A DNA stretch of 64,000 bases from assembly GCA_964641415.1 (NCBI GenBank), contig CAZXMW010000002.1:131275-195274 (forward strand), given 5' to 3'. The notes below the pieces were generated by a model, which was not told the origin of the DNA, searched no databases, and worked only from the letters and a program-made list of their open reading frames with translations. A program made the translations under genes and the position numbers. Each line of letters opens with the position of its first letter. The stretch's first letter is position 1. Positions 42,545-51,051 of the stretch are shown piece after piece. Source of the DNA: JAHECW01 sp964641415 (GTDB lineage: Bacteria > Acidobacteriota > Thermoanaerobaculia > Thermoanaerobaculales > Sulfomarinibacteraceae).

Positions 42545-44260
42545 ATGGAAGAAGCCGTTCACCCCCACCCGTCGATGGTCGAGAGTCTGGTCGAGCTCGC
42601 CCGCCGTCTTCACGCCGTCGGGCGGTCGTCCGAGGCGGCCGAGCTGCTCGAGATCGTCGCCGCCCTGTCGCCGAGGGGAACCCAGCTGCGCAAGGAGGCG
42701 GCACGCTTCCGCACCTTCGACCGGGCCGACGACTTCGACCGCGAGTTCAAGCGCCGCAACCTCGAGGCATCGCACGCCCTGGGGATGGCGCACATCTTCG
42801 AGCGCCGGGGCGAGTTCGCCCGCGCCGTCGAAATGATCGACCTGGCCAAGCTGCGCACCCCGTTCAACTACCTGGCCTACACCGCTGCGGGGTTTCTCCA
42901 CCTGCGCCACGGCGATCCGACCGCCGCCCTCGGCGAGTTTCTCCAGGCCCGGCGCCTCAACCCGCTCGACTTCCGGCTTGCCGTCGAGACCTCGCGCACC
43001 GCCATCGAGACCGAGAGCTACGAAACCGCGCTCGAAAGCGCGGTCGACGGCATGCTGCTCGCGAACTGGCGGTCCGAGCGCGAGCAGGAGCAGGAGCGCC
43101 GGCGGGTCGAGACGCTGACCCGGCTGTGCCACCGGTCGCCGAGAGAGATGGACGCCATCGTGAGGTCGCGCAGCGCGTCGCTCCAGAAGGCCTGCGACCA
43201 CGTCGCCCTGAGCCAGGCCCGGCTGTTCAACGCGGCCGCGTACCGCCGCCGGGCAACCCTGGTCGGCGACATCCCCACCGAGCAGGACAACCTGCTGCAA
43301 CGCGCCACCGAGCTGCGCGCCATGGGGCTGTTCCGGCACTTCGTCGACGACCAGCTGATCACTCTCGCGAAGGTCGTCAAACCGGTTGGTTTCGGTCACG
43401 GCGACGTCTTCTTCCGCGAGGGCGACGCCGGCACCGATCTGTATATCGTCCGCGAAGGCCGGGTGCACATCGTCCGCTCGACGCCCGTCGGCAAACAGGT
43501 TCTCACCACCTTCGGACCGGGAACCCTGTTCGGCGAGGTGTCGCACATCGACCGCCTCGAACGGTCCGCGACCGCCGTCGGCGTCGGCAACGGATCGCTG
43601 TTTCGGATCGACTCGAACACGCTCGAGAACGCCGTCCGGCACGACCGCGAGCTCGGGGTGAGCCTGCTCTGGAGCTTCTGGCAGACCCTGGCCGAAAAGG
43701 TCCGCGCGTCCAACGCCCAGATGTCCGAGCTGTTCGACATCTCGTCGGAGGCCGCGGTCGAGGCCCGCAACCGTGAGGACGGTCACCCGATCCACCTGAG
43801 CGAGCAGGCCAAGATCGACATTCTCCGCGAGCAGGGCTTGTCAGCACAGGAGCTTCGCCTGCTCGCGACCTACTCGCGCGAGGAGAGCTTTTCGCCCAAC
43901 TCGCTGATCGTCGCCGAGGGCGAGGCCGGAGACTGCCTGTTCATCGTCGTCGACGGCGCGGTGCGGATCTCGCGCATGGTGCCGGGCGCCGGCGAGGAGT
44001 GCCTGACCATCCTCACTCGGGGCGAGGTTTTCGGCGAAATGGCGCTCATCGACAAACAGCCGCGCTCCGCCGACGCCCGGGCGCACTCGGCCGGCTGCAC
44101 CGTGTTCTCGGTCAGCCGCGCTCTGCTCGAAGAGGTGCTTTCCATGGACCCCGACGCGGCGATGCAGTTTCTCGGCCTGCTGTGCCGGCTGTTGTGCCGC
44201 CGGTTGCGGGCGATGAACGAGCGCCTCGTTGCCTGGCGCGTGATGTCGATGCACGAATAA
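42545..44260 (+). CDS. Tandem cyclic nucleotide-binding domain protein with TPR-like N-terminus
   Basis: A 571-residue cytoplasmic protein. The N-terminal about 240 residues form helical TPR-like repeats (RAVEMIDLAKLRTPFNYLAY; AALGEFLQARRLNPLDF). Two cNMP-binding domains follow, at about 255-365 and 432-548. Each has the phosphate-binding cassette, FGEVSHIDRLERSATA (about 329) and FGEMALIDKQPRSADA (about 496), with the conserved Glu and Arg. There is no DNA-binding domain. It may regulate a partner through its N-terminal repeats. Transcribed from its own promoter at 42496-42525. Confidence 0.88.
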   Translation: MEEAVHPHPSMVESLVELARRLHAVGRSSEAAELLEIVAALSPRGTQLRKEAARFRTFDRADDFDREFKRRNLEASHALGMAHIFERRGEFARAVEMIDLAKLRTPFNYLAYTAAGFLHLRHGDPTAALGEFLQARRLNPLDFRLAVETSRTAIETESYETALESAVDGMLLANWRSEREQEQERRRVETLTRLCHRSPREMDAIVRSRSASLQKACDHVALSQARLFNAAAYRRRATLVGDIPTEQDNLLQRATELRAMGLFRHFVDDQLITLAKVVKPVGFGHGDVFFREGDAGTDLYIVREGRVHIVRSTPVGKQVLTTFGPGTLFGEVSHIDRLERSATAVGVGNGSLFRIDSNTLENAVRHDRELGVSLLWSFWQTLAEKVRASNAQMSELFDISSEAAVEARNREDGHPIHLSEQAKIDILREQGLSAQELRLLATYSREESFSPNSLIVAEGEAGDCLFIVVDGAVRISRMVPGAGEECLTILTRGEVFGEMALIDKQPRSADARAHSAGCTVFSVSRALLEEVLSMDPDAAMQFLGLLCRLLCRRLRAMNERLVAWRVMSMHE

Positions 44261-44366
44261 GTTCTGAGCTCTTCGTTTTGAGTTTCCATCGCAACGTGAT
44301 TCCATGGCGCGGGTGATCATGTGCGATGCAACTCAAAACTCAGCACTTCAAACTCAAAACTCAAGA
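44261..44366. repeat. Convergent gap with ACTCAAAACTC repeats and an inverted repeat
   Basis: Between the 3' ends of the cNMP-binding and VWFA genes. It contains repeated AACTCAAAACTCA units and imperfect complementary arms (GTTTTGAGTTTCCATCGC against GCGATGCAACTCAAAAC). It could act as a bidirectional terminator and is much more AT-rich than its surroundings. Confidence 0.6.
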
Positions 44367-46091
44367 CTATGGCACGGTGACGACGGTGCTGTCATACGAC
44401 GCCTGCCGGGTCACGATGTCCATCAGGCCGACCGAGACCCGATGGCGGCCCTCCTCGAGAATGATCCGGAAGTCGACGCCGAAATCCCGCTGGGTCAGGG
44501 CCGGATAGGCGTCGCGAGGCACCCGGATCTCGTGCTCCTGGCGCTGGACCTCGGAGCTGCGCCCCTTCTCGTCGCGCGCGCCGAAGAACAGCAGAACCCG
44601 CCCGACAAGCTCGTCGCCTTCGGGAAACAGCGCGACGGTCTCGAGGTCGAAGCCGACGCGCATCGGCACCGCCCACTGCGTCGTCGAGCCCGGTTGCGGC
44701 GGGTCGGCCCGAAGGTCAACGGCCATGGGGTTGTCGTCGATGTCCACCACCAGGGATGTCACGACCCGGTCGTGGATTCTTGTCTCAAATGACTTTTCGA
44801 TGAAGCGCCGTCTGAAGCGCAAATCGTGGCTCCGGTCGCCGGTGAGCTCGACCTTGATCCGGTGCACCCGGTCGTCGCCGCTGGAGTTGATCGTGTACCC
44901 GAGCGAGTAGTAGTTGAAGAGGTCGTCGGTGATGGTCTCGAGACCCCTCTTGACGTCGTTGGTGTTGACGATCGCGGTGCCGCCGGTCGCCTCGGCCATG
45001 TAGCGCAGCGAGTCCTGGTAGTTCTTCGCGCCGATGGACGCCGCGGTCGGATCCCGCGAGTAGGCGCTCTCGGCATCGAAGCCGTCCATGACGTTCAAAC
45101 CCGACGCGTCGATCGAGTAGAGGCTGACCTCCTGGGCGTTGGCCATGGCGGTCAGCTCGTGGAACAGCCGGGTTCGATCGTAGCGGCCCCGCAACGACAG
45201 GATCGACTGATCCTGGAAGGTCATGGCGTACTCATGCATGAGTCCGAACCCGGGCACCATGGGCAGTCCGCTCGAGACGTAGATCACCGACTTGCGCCCG
45301 TCGATCCCCGACAGCATGGACACCACCTGGCGCAGACCGCCGACGGTGAAGTTCAGATTGTTGGCCTCTTCGGCGGCGAACGCGGCGACCTTCTGACGGA
45401 TCTCGAGCCGGGCGCCTGCCTGGGTGTTGACCTGGGATCCGTAATCGCGATTGACCGCGTCCTGCATGTCCCGCAGCAGCTCCCGGCGCGCGTTCTCTCG
45501 GCTCTCGCGGCCGCCGCTGACCCGCACCATGCCGCGAAGAACGTCGGTCACCTCCCGCGAGTCGGACGTGAAGGCTTGCAGCACGTTGAGCGAGCGGTCG
45601 TAGCTGACCACCATCATGCGCACCGGCTCGTCGAGGTTCTCGACGACGAACTCTCGGACCCGTCGCAGCACCCGGTTGCGGTCGAGCGCCTGGATGTTCT
45701 CGTTGTCGATGTAGAGCACGACCCAGACCGGCTTGATCTCGATCTGCTCGATGGCGCCGGCGGCCTCTTCGACCGGTGCGATCAGCGGCGGCGATCCCGA
45801 CGAGGAGAAACGGTGTCGGATGACCTCCTCGTCGAGCTCGGCGAAGTTGCTGATCGGCATCTCGACGCCGTTCTGCAGAACCCTGAAGTCGTCGACGCCG
45901 AGCCCGGTGACGGGCGCCCCGCTCCGATCGCGAACGTAGACGTCGACGTTGACGACGGTCACCTCGACCTCGTCGACGAAGGCGAGACCTCCCGTCGGCG
46001 CATCCGGCGCCTCGCCGGCATCCTGCGCCGGAACGACGGTCGCGACCGCCGCCAGCGCCCATCCGATCAGGAAGCGTTGAATCGAATCCAT
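44367..46091 (-). CDS. VWFA-related (Acidobacterial type) exported protein
   Basis: A 574-residue exported protein: a signal peptide (RFLIGWALAAVATVVPAQ), then a von Willebrand factor A-like region with the pattern VWVVLYIDNENIQALDRN, RKSVIYVSSGLPM and TGGTAIVNTNDVKRGLETI. This corresponds to the VWFA-related domain family first described from Acidobacteria. The MIDAS-like acidic residues are incomplete, so metal binding is uncertain. ATG 46091 has GGAGG six bases upstream. Function is unknown. Confidence 0.88.
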   Translation of the reverse strand: MDSIQRFLIGWALAAVATVVPAQDAGEAPDAPTGGLAFVDEVEVTVVNVDVYVRDRSGAPVTGLGVDDFRVLQNGVEMPISNFAELDEEVIRHRFSSSGSPPLIAPVEEAAGAIEQIEIKPVWVVLYIDNENIQALDRNRVLRRVREFVVENLDEPVRMMVVSYDRSLNVLQAFTSDSREVTDVLRGMVRVSGGRESRENARRELLRDMQDAVNRDYGSQVNTQAGARLEIRQKVAAFAAEEANNLNFTVGGLRQVVSMLSGIDGRKSVIYVSSGLPMVPGFGLMHEYAMTFQDQSILSLRGRYDRTRLFHELTAMANAQEVSLYSIDASGLNVMDGFDAESAYSRDPTAASIGAKNYQDSLRYMAEATGGTAIVNTNDVKRGLETITDDLFNYYSLGYTINSSGDDRVHRIKVELTGDRSHDLRFRRRFIEKSFETRIHDRVVTSLVVDIDDNPMAVDLRADPPQPGSTTQWAVPMRVGFDLETVALFPEGDELVGRVLLFFGARDEKGRSSEVQRQEHEIRVPRDAYPALTQRDFGVDFRIILEEGRHRVSVGLMDIVTRQASYDSTVVTVP

Positions 46092-46205
46092 GCGGCCCTC
46101 CGCTCCGCGGTATCCTACCCTCTCCGCCCCAAAACCGGCAGCGTTGCGGTGCTGATGGAACACAGGCGCGCCATCCTGAGGTTAATCATCGTGAAGGAGT
46201 CGATC

Positions 46206-46910
46206 ATGCACGGCACGACACCAACCAACGGCCCCCAAGTCCCGCACCGCGGGCTCGTCAACGTCCCGGACCTGATTCCGGTGTTTCCGCTTTCGGAGGT
46301 GGTGCTCCTGCCCGGCGAGGTGCTGCCGCTGCACATTTTCGAGCCTCGCTACCGAGCCATGGTGCAGGACGCGCTGGCCGGACACCGGGTGATCGGCATC
46401 GTCGAGGTCGACCCGACCGCGGCCGCGACCGAGCTCGACCCGACACCGATCCGGAACATCGGCTGCGTCGGCTTCATCGCCGAGCACCAGGAGCTGCCCG
46501 ACGGCCGTTTTCTGATCTGGCTGCTCGGCATCGAGCGCTTCACCGTCGACGAAGAGCTTCCGGTGGACACGCTGTACCGCCAAGTGCGGGTGACCTACAC
46601 GCCGGTCGAGGAGAACCCACAGGCTCTGGCCGGCCTGCAGCCGGTTCGATCCGAGCTTCGGCACGTGCTTCCGAAGCTGGTCGAGCTCGACGAGGCGTCG
46701 CGCGGCAAGCTCCAGGAACAGATGGGCGAGGTCAGCGACTCTCAACTCATCGCCCTCGCGAGCCAGATTCTCGAGCTGTCCGGTCAGCGTAAGCGCGAGC
46801 TGCTCGAGGCCGACAACCAGGTCGACCGGTTCATGATGGTCTATGAAGCCCTCTACCGACACCTCGACGGACGGGCCGATCTCGGCGCCGAGCCCGAGGT
46901 CCTGCACTGA
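46206..46910 (+). CDS. Lon N-terminal (substrate-binding) domain protein
   Basis: A 234-residue cytoplasmic protein carrying only the LonN/PUA-like substrate-binding domain. The start is IPVFPLSEVVLLPGEVLPLHIFEPRYRAMV, then GRFLIWLLGIERF and a helical C-terminus. No ATPase or protease domain is present. Stand-alone LonN proteins may bind damaged or unfolded proteins; the role is unproved. ATG 46206 has AAGGAG seven bases upstream. Confidence 0.85.
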   Translation: MHGTTPTNGPQVPHRGLVNVPDLIPVFPLSEVVLLPGEVLPLHIFEPRYRAMVQDALAGHRVIGIVEVDPTAAATELDPTPIRNIGCVGFIAEHQELPDGRFLIWLLGIERFTVDEELPVDTLYRQVRVTYTPVEENPQALAGLQPVRSELRHVLPKLVELDEASRGKLQEQMGEVSDSQLIALASQILELSGQRKRELLEADNQVDRFMMVYEALYRHLDGRADLGAEPEVLH

Positions 46911-47209
46911 CCTCACAGCGACGCCGGCGCCTCCGCCCCGGGGTCGCCGCGGGTCCCGCCGATACTCAGTCGGACGGGAAACGGTCTCAGGTCTCGAGCG
47001 GTCCGACAACGAGGGGGTGGTCGAGGCGGCTCTGGAGACCGGTGCCCGGTTTGCCGTGGCGTACCCGCGCGCTCTGCGGGGAACGAAGGCCGGCCGGAGA
47101 CTGGGCGGGGTTCCCGATCGCATGTGCCGATCCGGGAACGCCCGGCTTCGTCCTGCCGGCTCTGCCGTGGCAATCTTCGTTGTCGACTGCGAAGGTCGAA
47201 AACGAAGAT
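46911..47209. other. Gene-free region before the tRNA pair
   Basis: About 300 bases downstream of the tRNA-Glu gene. An open frame of 86 codons (46913-47173, minus strand) lacks a ribosome site and family features. An inverted repeat with 10-base arms (47171-47180, 47202-47211) adjoins the tRNA and may be its terminator. Confidence 0.6.
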
Positions 47210-47211
47210 TG
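47171..47211 (-). terminator. Hairpin overlapping the 3' end of tRNA-Glu
   Basis: CAATCTTCGT (47171-47180) and ACGAAGATTG (47202-47211) are perfect complements with a 21-base loop. The second arm shares two bases with the encoded CCA. Without a T run it is more likely a processing or termination structure than a classical terminator. Confidence 0.4.
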
Positions 47212-47287
47212 GTGACCCCAGCGGGATTTGAACCCGCGTCGCCAGCGTGAAAGGCTGGTGTCCTCGACCTGACTAGACGATGGGGTC
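47210..47287 (-). tRNA. tRNA-Glu (UUC)
   Basis: Cloverleaf with acceptor stem GACCCCA / TGGGGTC, discriminator A and an encoded CCA (47210-47212). The anticodon loop is CTTTCAC with anticodon TTC, and the T-loop is GTTCAAATC. Length is 78 bases including CCA. Confidence 0.96.
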
Positions 47288-47437
47288 ACACGGGCGGCGC
47301 GGACACCGCCGGACGCGAACTGTACAACAAAACCGCCACCAGCCGCAATCCAACGAGTGCGAGTCCGCACACTCACCGGCTCGTCGCCGACCACGCGCTG
47401 GCTGTGCCGGGCTCGAAGCCATCGGCGAAAGATCGAG

Positions 47438-47513
47438 TGGTGGGCCGTGGGCGACTCGAACGCCCGACCACCTGATTAAAAGTCAGATGCTCTACCGACT
47501 GAGCTAACGGCCC
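47438..47513 (-). tRNA. tRNA-Lys (UUU)
   Basis: Acceptor stem GGGCCGT / ACGGCCC, a D-arm with TAGCTCAGTCGGTAGAGC, anticodon loop CTTTTAA with anticodon TTT, T-arm GGGCGTTCGAGTCGCCC and an encoded CCA. 76 bases. It lies about 150 bases upstream of tRNA-Glu on the same strand and about 55 bases after purA, so the three may share a transcript. Confidence 0.97.
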
Positions 47514-47568
47514 ACTCGAAGCTCCAAAGTAGTTGTGACCGCGATCCCGGTCAAGAGTCCGGCGCGGC

Positions 47569-48897
47569 TCAGCCGATGATCGAGCGCAACCGGTCGGCCA
47601 GCGCCGAGTCGCCCCGGATCATGGTCTCCTCGCGTCGCGGTCCGTTGGAGACAACCACGACGGGGACGCCGATCTTTCCCTCGAGGGTGCGAAGGTAGTC
47701 GAGCGCCTCGGGAGGGAGGTCCGTCTCGGAGGTGACGCCCTCGGTCGGGCGCCTCCACGCCGGAATCGACTCGTAGACCGGTTCGACCGCTTCGGCGATT
47801 TCGGCATCCGCCGGGAAGGTGTTGGTGCTCGTGCCGTCGGGGAGGCGGTACGCGGTCGCGACCTGGAGCTCGTCGAAGCCGTCGAGGACGTCGAGCTTGG
47901 TCAGTGCGACGGCGTCGATGCCCGAAACCTCGACCGCGAACCGCGCCGCCACCGCGTCGAACCAGCCGCACCGGCGCGGCCGTCCGGTGGTGGTTCCGTA
48001 CTCGGCGCCGCGCTCTCGAATCCGTTCGCCGATCCCCTCGTCGAGCTCGGTCGGGAACGGCCCGCCGCCGACCCTGGTGGCATAGGCTTTCATGACCCCG
48101 ATCACCGGGCCGAGCAGCCGCGGACCGATGCCGCACGACGCCGCGGCGAACCCCGGCAGACACGACGACGAGGTGACGTACGGGTAGGTGCCCCAGTTGA
48201 GGTCGAGGAGCACGCCCTGGGCGCCTTCGAAGAGCACCGCCTCGCCGGCGGCGCAGTGCCGACGCAGCTCGGGACCGACCTCGGCGACCATGGGTCCGAG
48301 CCGCGCCGCCATCCGCTCGAGCTCTGTCATGGCAACGTCGAGATCCTCCGGCTCGGCGCCGAACAGGGTGACGAGCTCGTGATTATGCTGCTCCATGAGC
48401 TCCATGGCTCGCTGTCTGCGGATCTGCGGCGGGTCGGACAGCAGGTGGCCGCGGACGCCGCGGCGCTGGGCCCGGTCCTGGTAGGCCGGACCGATGCCGC
48501 GGCCGGTGGTGCCGATCTTGCCGGCGCCGCGCATGCCCTCACGAGCCGCATCGAGGGCGCGGTGGGTCGGCAGGATCAGGCTGGCGCGGGGGGACAGCGC
48601 GATTCGGTCCGCGACCTCGACGCCCCCGGTCTCGAGCCGGTCCAGCTCGCTGACCAGGCCCGACGGATCGACCACCATGCCGGAGGCCATGTAGCACTTG
48701 ACGCGCGGGTGGATGATGCCCGAGGGCACGAGGTGCAGGGCGAAGTGACGGTCCGCGAACCGGACGGTGTGCCCCGCGTTGTTGCCGCCGTTGTACCGGA
48801 CCACGGCGGCGAACCCGCCGGACAGAAGATCGACGACCTTGCCCTTGCCCTCGTCACCCCACTGTCCGCCGATGATCATCAGCGAGTCCTGGCTCAT
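47569..48897 (-). CDS. purA: Adenylosuccinate synthetase
   Basis: A 442-residue enzyme of AMP synthesis: IMP + aspartate + GTP gives adenylosuccinate. Motifs are the P-loop GGQWGDEGKGKVVD near the N-terminus, NAGHT, IGTTGRGIGPAY, VLFEGAQGVLLDLNWGTYPYV, and RCGWFD and LTKLDVLDGFDE. Length is normal. It has its own promoter at 48915-48943. The two tRNA genes lie downstream in the same direction. Confidence 0.98.
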   Translation of the reverse strand: MSQDSLMIIGGQWGDEGKGKVVDLLSGGFAAVVRYNGGNNAGHTVRFADRHFALHLVPSGIIHPRVKCYMASGMVVDPSGLVSELDRLETGGVEVADRIALSPRASLILPTHRALDAAREGMRGAGKIGTTGRGIGPAYQDRAQRRGVRGHLLSDPPQIRRQRAMELMEQHNHELVTLFGAEPEDLDVAMTELERMAARLGPMVAEVGPELRRHCAAGEAVLFEGAQGVLLDLNWGTYPYVTSSSCLPGFAAASCGIGPRLLGPVIGVMKAYATRVGGGPFPTELDEGIGERIRERGAEYGTTTGRPRRCGWFDAVAARFAVEVSGIDAVALTKLDVLDGFDELQVATAYRLPDGTSTNTFPADAEIAEAVEPVYESIPAWRRPTEGVTSETDLPPEALDYLRTLEGKIGVPVVVVSNGPRREETMIRGDSALADRLRSIIG

Positions 48898-48914
48898 GGG
48901 ACCTCCGGCGGTGG

Positions 48915-48943
48915 ATCATACCGGTTTTTCGGTTGACGTCCAA
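48915..48943 (-). promoter_or_regulatory. purA promoter
   Basis: On the minus strand TTGGAC (48938-48943), a 17-base spacer and TATGAT (48915-48920). The expected start is near 48908, about 10 bases before the ATG. Confidence 0.75.
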
Positions 48944-48954
48944 GCGCGATCGAC

Positions 48955-49062
48955 TCACCGCTACGACGCAAAGCAGGCAAAGACCTCCGTGAGGGGTCCC
49001 CTGCGATGCTCTGCGATCTTGGCGTCCTCGCGTTTGCTGGCTCTCGCCCCCGGAACCCCGGA
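48955..49062. repeat. Possible dispersed intergenic repeat
   Basis: Sequence with paired motifs AAAGCAGGCAAAG and repeated CTGCGAT units around an AGGGGTCCCCT near-palindrome. It has the look of dispersed intergenic repeats, but only one copy is present in the window. Confidence 0.3.
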
Positions 49063-49101
49063 CAAAAAAAACCGGAACGGGGAAGGAGGAGACCGTTCCG
49101 G
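49063..49101 (-). terminator. Terminator of the ECF sigma gene
   Basis: Stem CCGGAACGG / CCGTTCCGG. On the minus strand it is followed by a run of about eight T residues. It lies about 30 bases after the stop. Confidence 0.9.
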
Positions 49102-49132
49102 CCGGGAAGTGGAGGAGCGAACGCTCAGTCGG

Positions 49133-49756
49133 TCAGCCGAAGTACTCGTTGACGTCGATCTTGCCGTCGCGGAGCTTTTCCGGCGCTGTGGTCAGGTAGT
49201 TGTAGCGGGTGCCGTAGCTCAGCAGCGACCGCTCGAGCATCCGGCGTCCGCGGTAGAGCCGCGACATCACGGTGCCGACCGGCACCTCGAGGATGCCCGC
49301 GATCTCCTTGTACGAGAAGCCCTCGAGGTCGGCGAGCAGAACGACCATTTTGTAGTCGTGCGGCAGCTCGAGCAGGGTCTGCTTGACCTCGTGGTCCATT
49401 TCGATGGCGAGCACCGTCGCCTCGGGGTCCGCCTGGGACCGCGCGGCCTGGTCGAGCAGCGTTTCCTCGAGGCCCTCGTGGACCTCGTCGAAGTCGACCT
49501 TCGGCGGCTGCAGCTTCTTCTTACGGTACGAGTTGATGAAGGTGTTCTTCATGATCTTGAACAGCCAGGCCTTGAAGTTGGTGCCTTCGGAAAACCGCTC
49601 GTAGTACTTGAAGGCCTTGAGATAGGTCTCCTGGAGCAGATCCTCGGCGTCCTCGACGCTGCGGGTCATGCGCAGAGCGCTTTTGAACAGCTGGTCGCGG
49701 TACGGGAGAACACCGGTGCTGAAGTCCCATTTTCTCGGCTCTGCTGTCTGAGTCAT
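49133..49756 (-). CDS. ECF-type RNA polymerase sigma factor
   Basis: A 207-residue sigma factor. Region 2 (about 20-85) has AEDLLQETYLKAFKYYERF and WLFKIMKNTFINSYRK, and region 4 (about 130-185) has LLADLEGFSYKEIAGILEVP with an HTH and VMSRLYRGR. The pattern is close to RpoE/SigR-like group members. No anti-sigma gene adjoins it. ATG 49756 has GGAGG five bases upstream; an upstream GTG at 49768 is inferior. It has its own promoter and terminator, so it forms a monocistronic unit. Confidence 0.94.
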   Translation of the reverse strand: MTQTAEPRKWDFSTGVLPYRDQLFKSALRMTRSVEDAEDLLQETYLKAFKYYERFSEGTNFKAWLFKIMKNTFINSYRKKKLQPPKVDFDEVHEGLEETLLDQAARSQADPEATVLAIEMDHEVKQTLLELPHDYKMVVLLADLEGFSYKEIAGILEVPVGTVMSRLYRGRRMLERSLLSYGTRYNYLTTAPEKLRDGKIDVNEYFG

Positions 49757-49777
49757 GTTTGCCTCCACGATTTCGGG

Positions 49778-49806
49778 ATGATACAGATATGAAACATCCC
49801 TGTCAA
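49778..49806 (-). promoter_or_regulatory. Promoter of the ECF sigma gene
   Basis: On the minus strand TTGACA (49801-49806), a 17-base spacer and TATCAT (49778-49783), about 15 bases of leader before ATG 49756. This looks housekeeping-type rather than autoregulated. Confidence 0.75.
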
Positions 49807-49870
49807 CTCCAGGCTTGAAAAATCCGCATGAAGATCATCGTTTCATCCAAGAAACACCCACCGACGGGAC

Positions 49871-49897
49871 AAAGAAAACGGGGCCCCATGGGCCCCG
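49871..49897 (-). terminator. Terminator after atpE
   Basis: Stem CGGGGCCC / GGGCCCCG with a three-base loop, followed on the minus strand by TTTTCTTT. It ends the nuo-atp gene run, so atpFHAGDC must be elsewhere. Confidence 0.85.
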
Positions 49898-49924
49898 AAC
49901 CGCTCTCGATGGATTTCGCGAACG

Positions 49925-50245
49925 CTACGGAAGAAGCAGGAACGCGATCACCAGAGCGTAGATCACCAGGGACTCGATGAGCGCCAAACCGATGATCATG
50001 GTGATCCGGATCGGACCGACCGCCCCCGGGTTGCGGCCGATGGCCTCGCAGGCCGCGGCCAGACCCCGGCCCTGACCGAGGGAACCGGCGAAGGCGGCGA
50101 GACCGATGGCAAGCGCGGGGGCGAACATGCCCCACGGAATCGCGGCATTGTGGCCCGCGGCCTCACCGTGATCCTGCGCCAGCGCCGGCGCGGCGACGGC
50201 CAACGCCACGAAAATGACTGCCAAGGTTGCAAAACGTCGACTCAT
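49925..50245 (-). CDS. atpE: F-type ATP synthase c subunit with signal-like N-terminus
   Basis: A 106-residue proteolipid forming the membrane rotor ring. An unusual cleavable-looking signal (RRFATLAVIFVALAVAAPAL then AQ) precedes two membrane helices (about 38-60 and 80-104) joined by the RNP loop. The carboxylate is Glu91 in ALIESLVIYAL. Gln58 and Ser92 and Tyr96 are spaced exactly as Gln32, Ser66 and Tyr70 of the sodium-coupled Ilyobacter c subunit relative to its Glu65. The Thr67 position is Leu93, so sodium coupling is plausible but unproved. GGAGGAGG precedes the ATG. Confidence 0.93.
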   Translation of the reverse strand: MSRRFATLAVIFVALAVAAPALAQDHGEAAGHNAAIPWGMFAPALAIGLAAFAGSLGQGRGLAAACEAIGRNPGAVGPIRITMIIGLALIESLVIYALVIAFLLLP

Positions 50246-50286
50246 GCTCTTCCTCCTCCAACGATTTCGTCGTGACCGATCCCGAG

Positions 50287-51051
50287 TTAGTGTTCCTCTG
50301 CTCCGACGGCGCCGTTGAGATACGCCATCGTGAGCATGATGAAAATGAATGCCTGTAGAAATGCGCCAAAAATGCCCAGGCACATCATCGGCCAGGGCAG
50401 GAGAAACGGGAACATCCCGAAGAAGATCGCGGTCGCGGTGTGCTCGCCGGAAATGTTGCCGAACAGCCGGATCGCGAGCGACAGGATGCGCGCCGCGTGC
50501 GAGATGAGCTCGATGATCAGCATCAGCGGCGCCAGGAACATCACCGGTCCCAGGAAGTGCTTGGCATACTTGAGCACGCCGTTGTCCTTGATGCCGACGA
50601 TGTTGTAGAAGATGAACGCGGTGATCGACAACGCGAAGGTCGTGCTGGCATCGGCGGTGGGCGGCTGGACGAAGTAGAACAGCCCGAAGATGTTGCCGAT
50701 GAAGATGAAGAACGCCAGAGCGCAGATGATGGGCAGGAACCGCTTGCCCGTACCGTGTCCGACCACGTCCTCGATGAAATCCTCGAGACCGGTGATCAGA
50801 ACCTCGAGCACGGACTGGAGCTTGGCCGGCTTCTCGACCGACAGTCGGCGGCTGATCGGGATCACGAGCAGCGCGATGAACAGCACGACAAGCCCCGACA
50901 TGATGGCGTTGTCCGGCAGCCAGTAGCCGTGGCTGTGCAGCCCCATCCAGCCCTGCCACTGCTCGCTGGACTCTCCAAACAGAGCGATCAGAAGCGTGTT
51001 GATCGGGTGGTAGAGGATCGAATAGGCGTGTTCCAACTCAGCCTCCTCCAA
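50287..51051 (-). CDS. atpB: F-type ATP synthase a subunit
   Basis: A 254-residue membrane protein with about five or six helices. It carries the conserved stator arginine in LSLAIRLFGNISGEHTATA (about residue 195) and the a-subunit N-terminal pattern. It forms the two half-channels for the ion next to the c ring. The start overlaps the atpI stop by 14 bases. It lies between atpI and atpE, the standard order. Confidence 0.96.
   Translation of the reverse strand: MEEAELEHAYSILYHPINTLLIALFGESSEQWQGWMGLHSHGYWLPDNAIMSGLVVLFIALLVIPISRRLSVEKPAKLQSVLEVLITGLEDFIEDVVGHGTGKRFLPIICALAFFIFIGNIFGLFYFVQPPTADASTTFALSITAFIFYNIVGIKDNGVLKYAKHFLGPVMFLAPLMLIIELISHAARILSLAIRLFGNISGEHTATAIFFGMFPFLLPWPMMCLGIFGAFLQAFIFIMLTMAYLNGAVGAEEH

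Noticed and set aside
46913..47173. 86-residue minus-strand open frame before the tRNAs
   Set aside because: No ribosome site, promoter or family similarity; it lies in a gene-free region and looks like a chance frame in GC-rich DNA.
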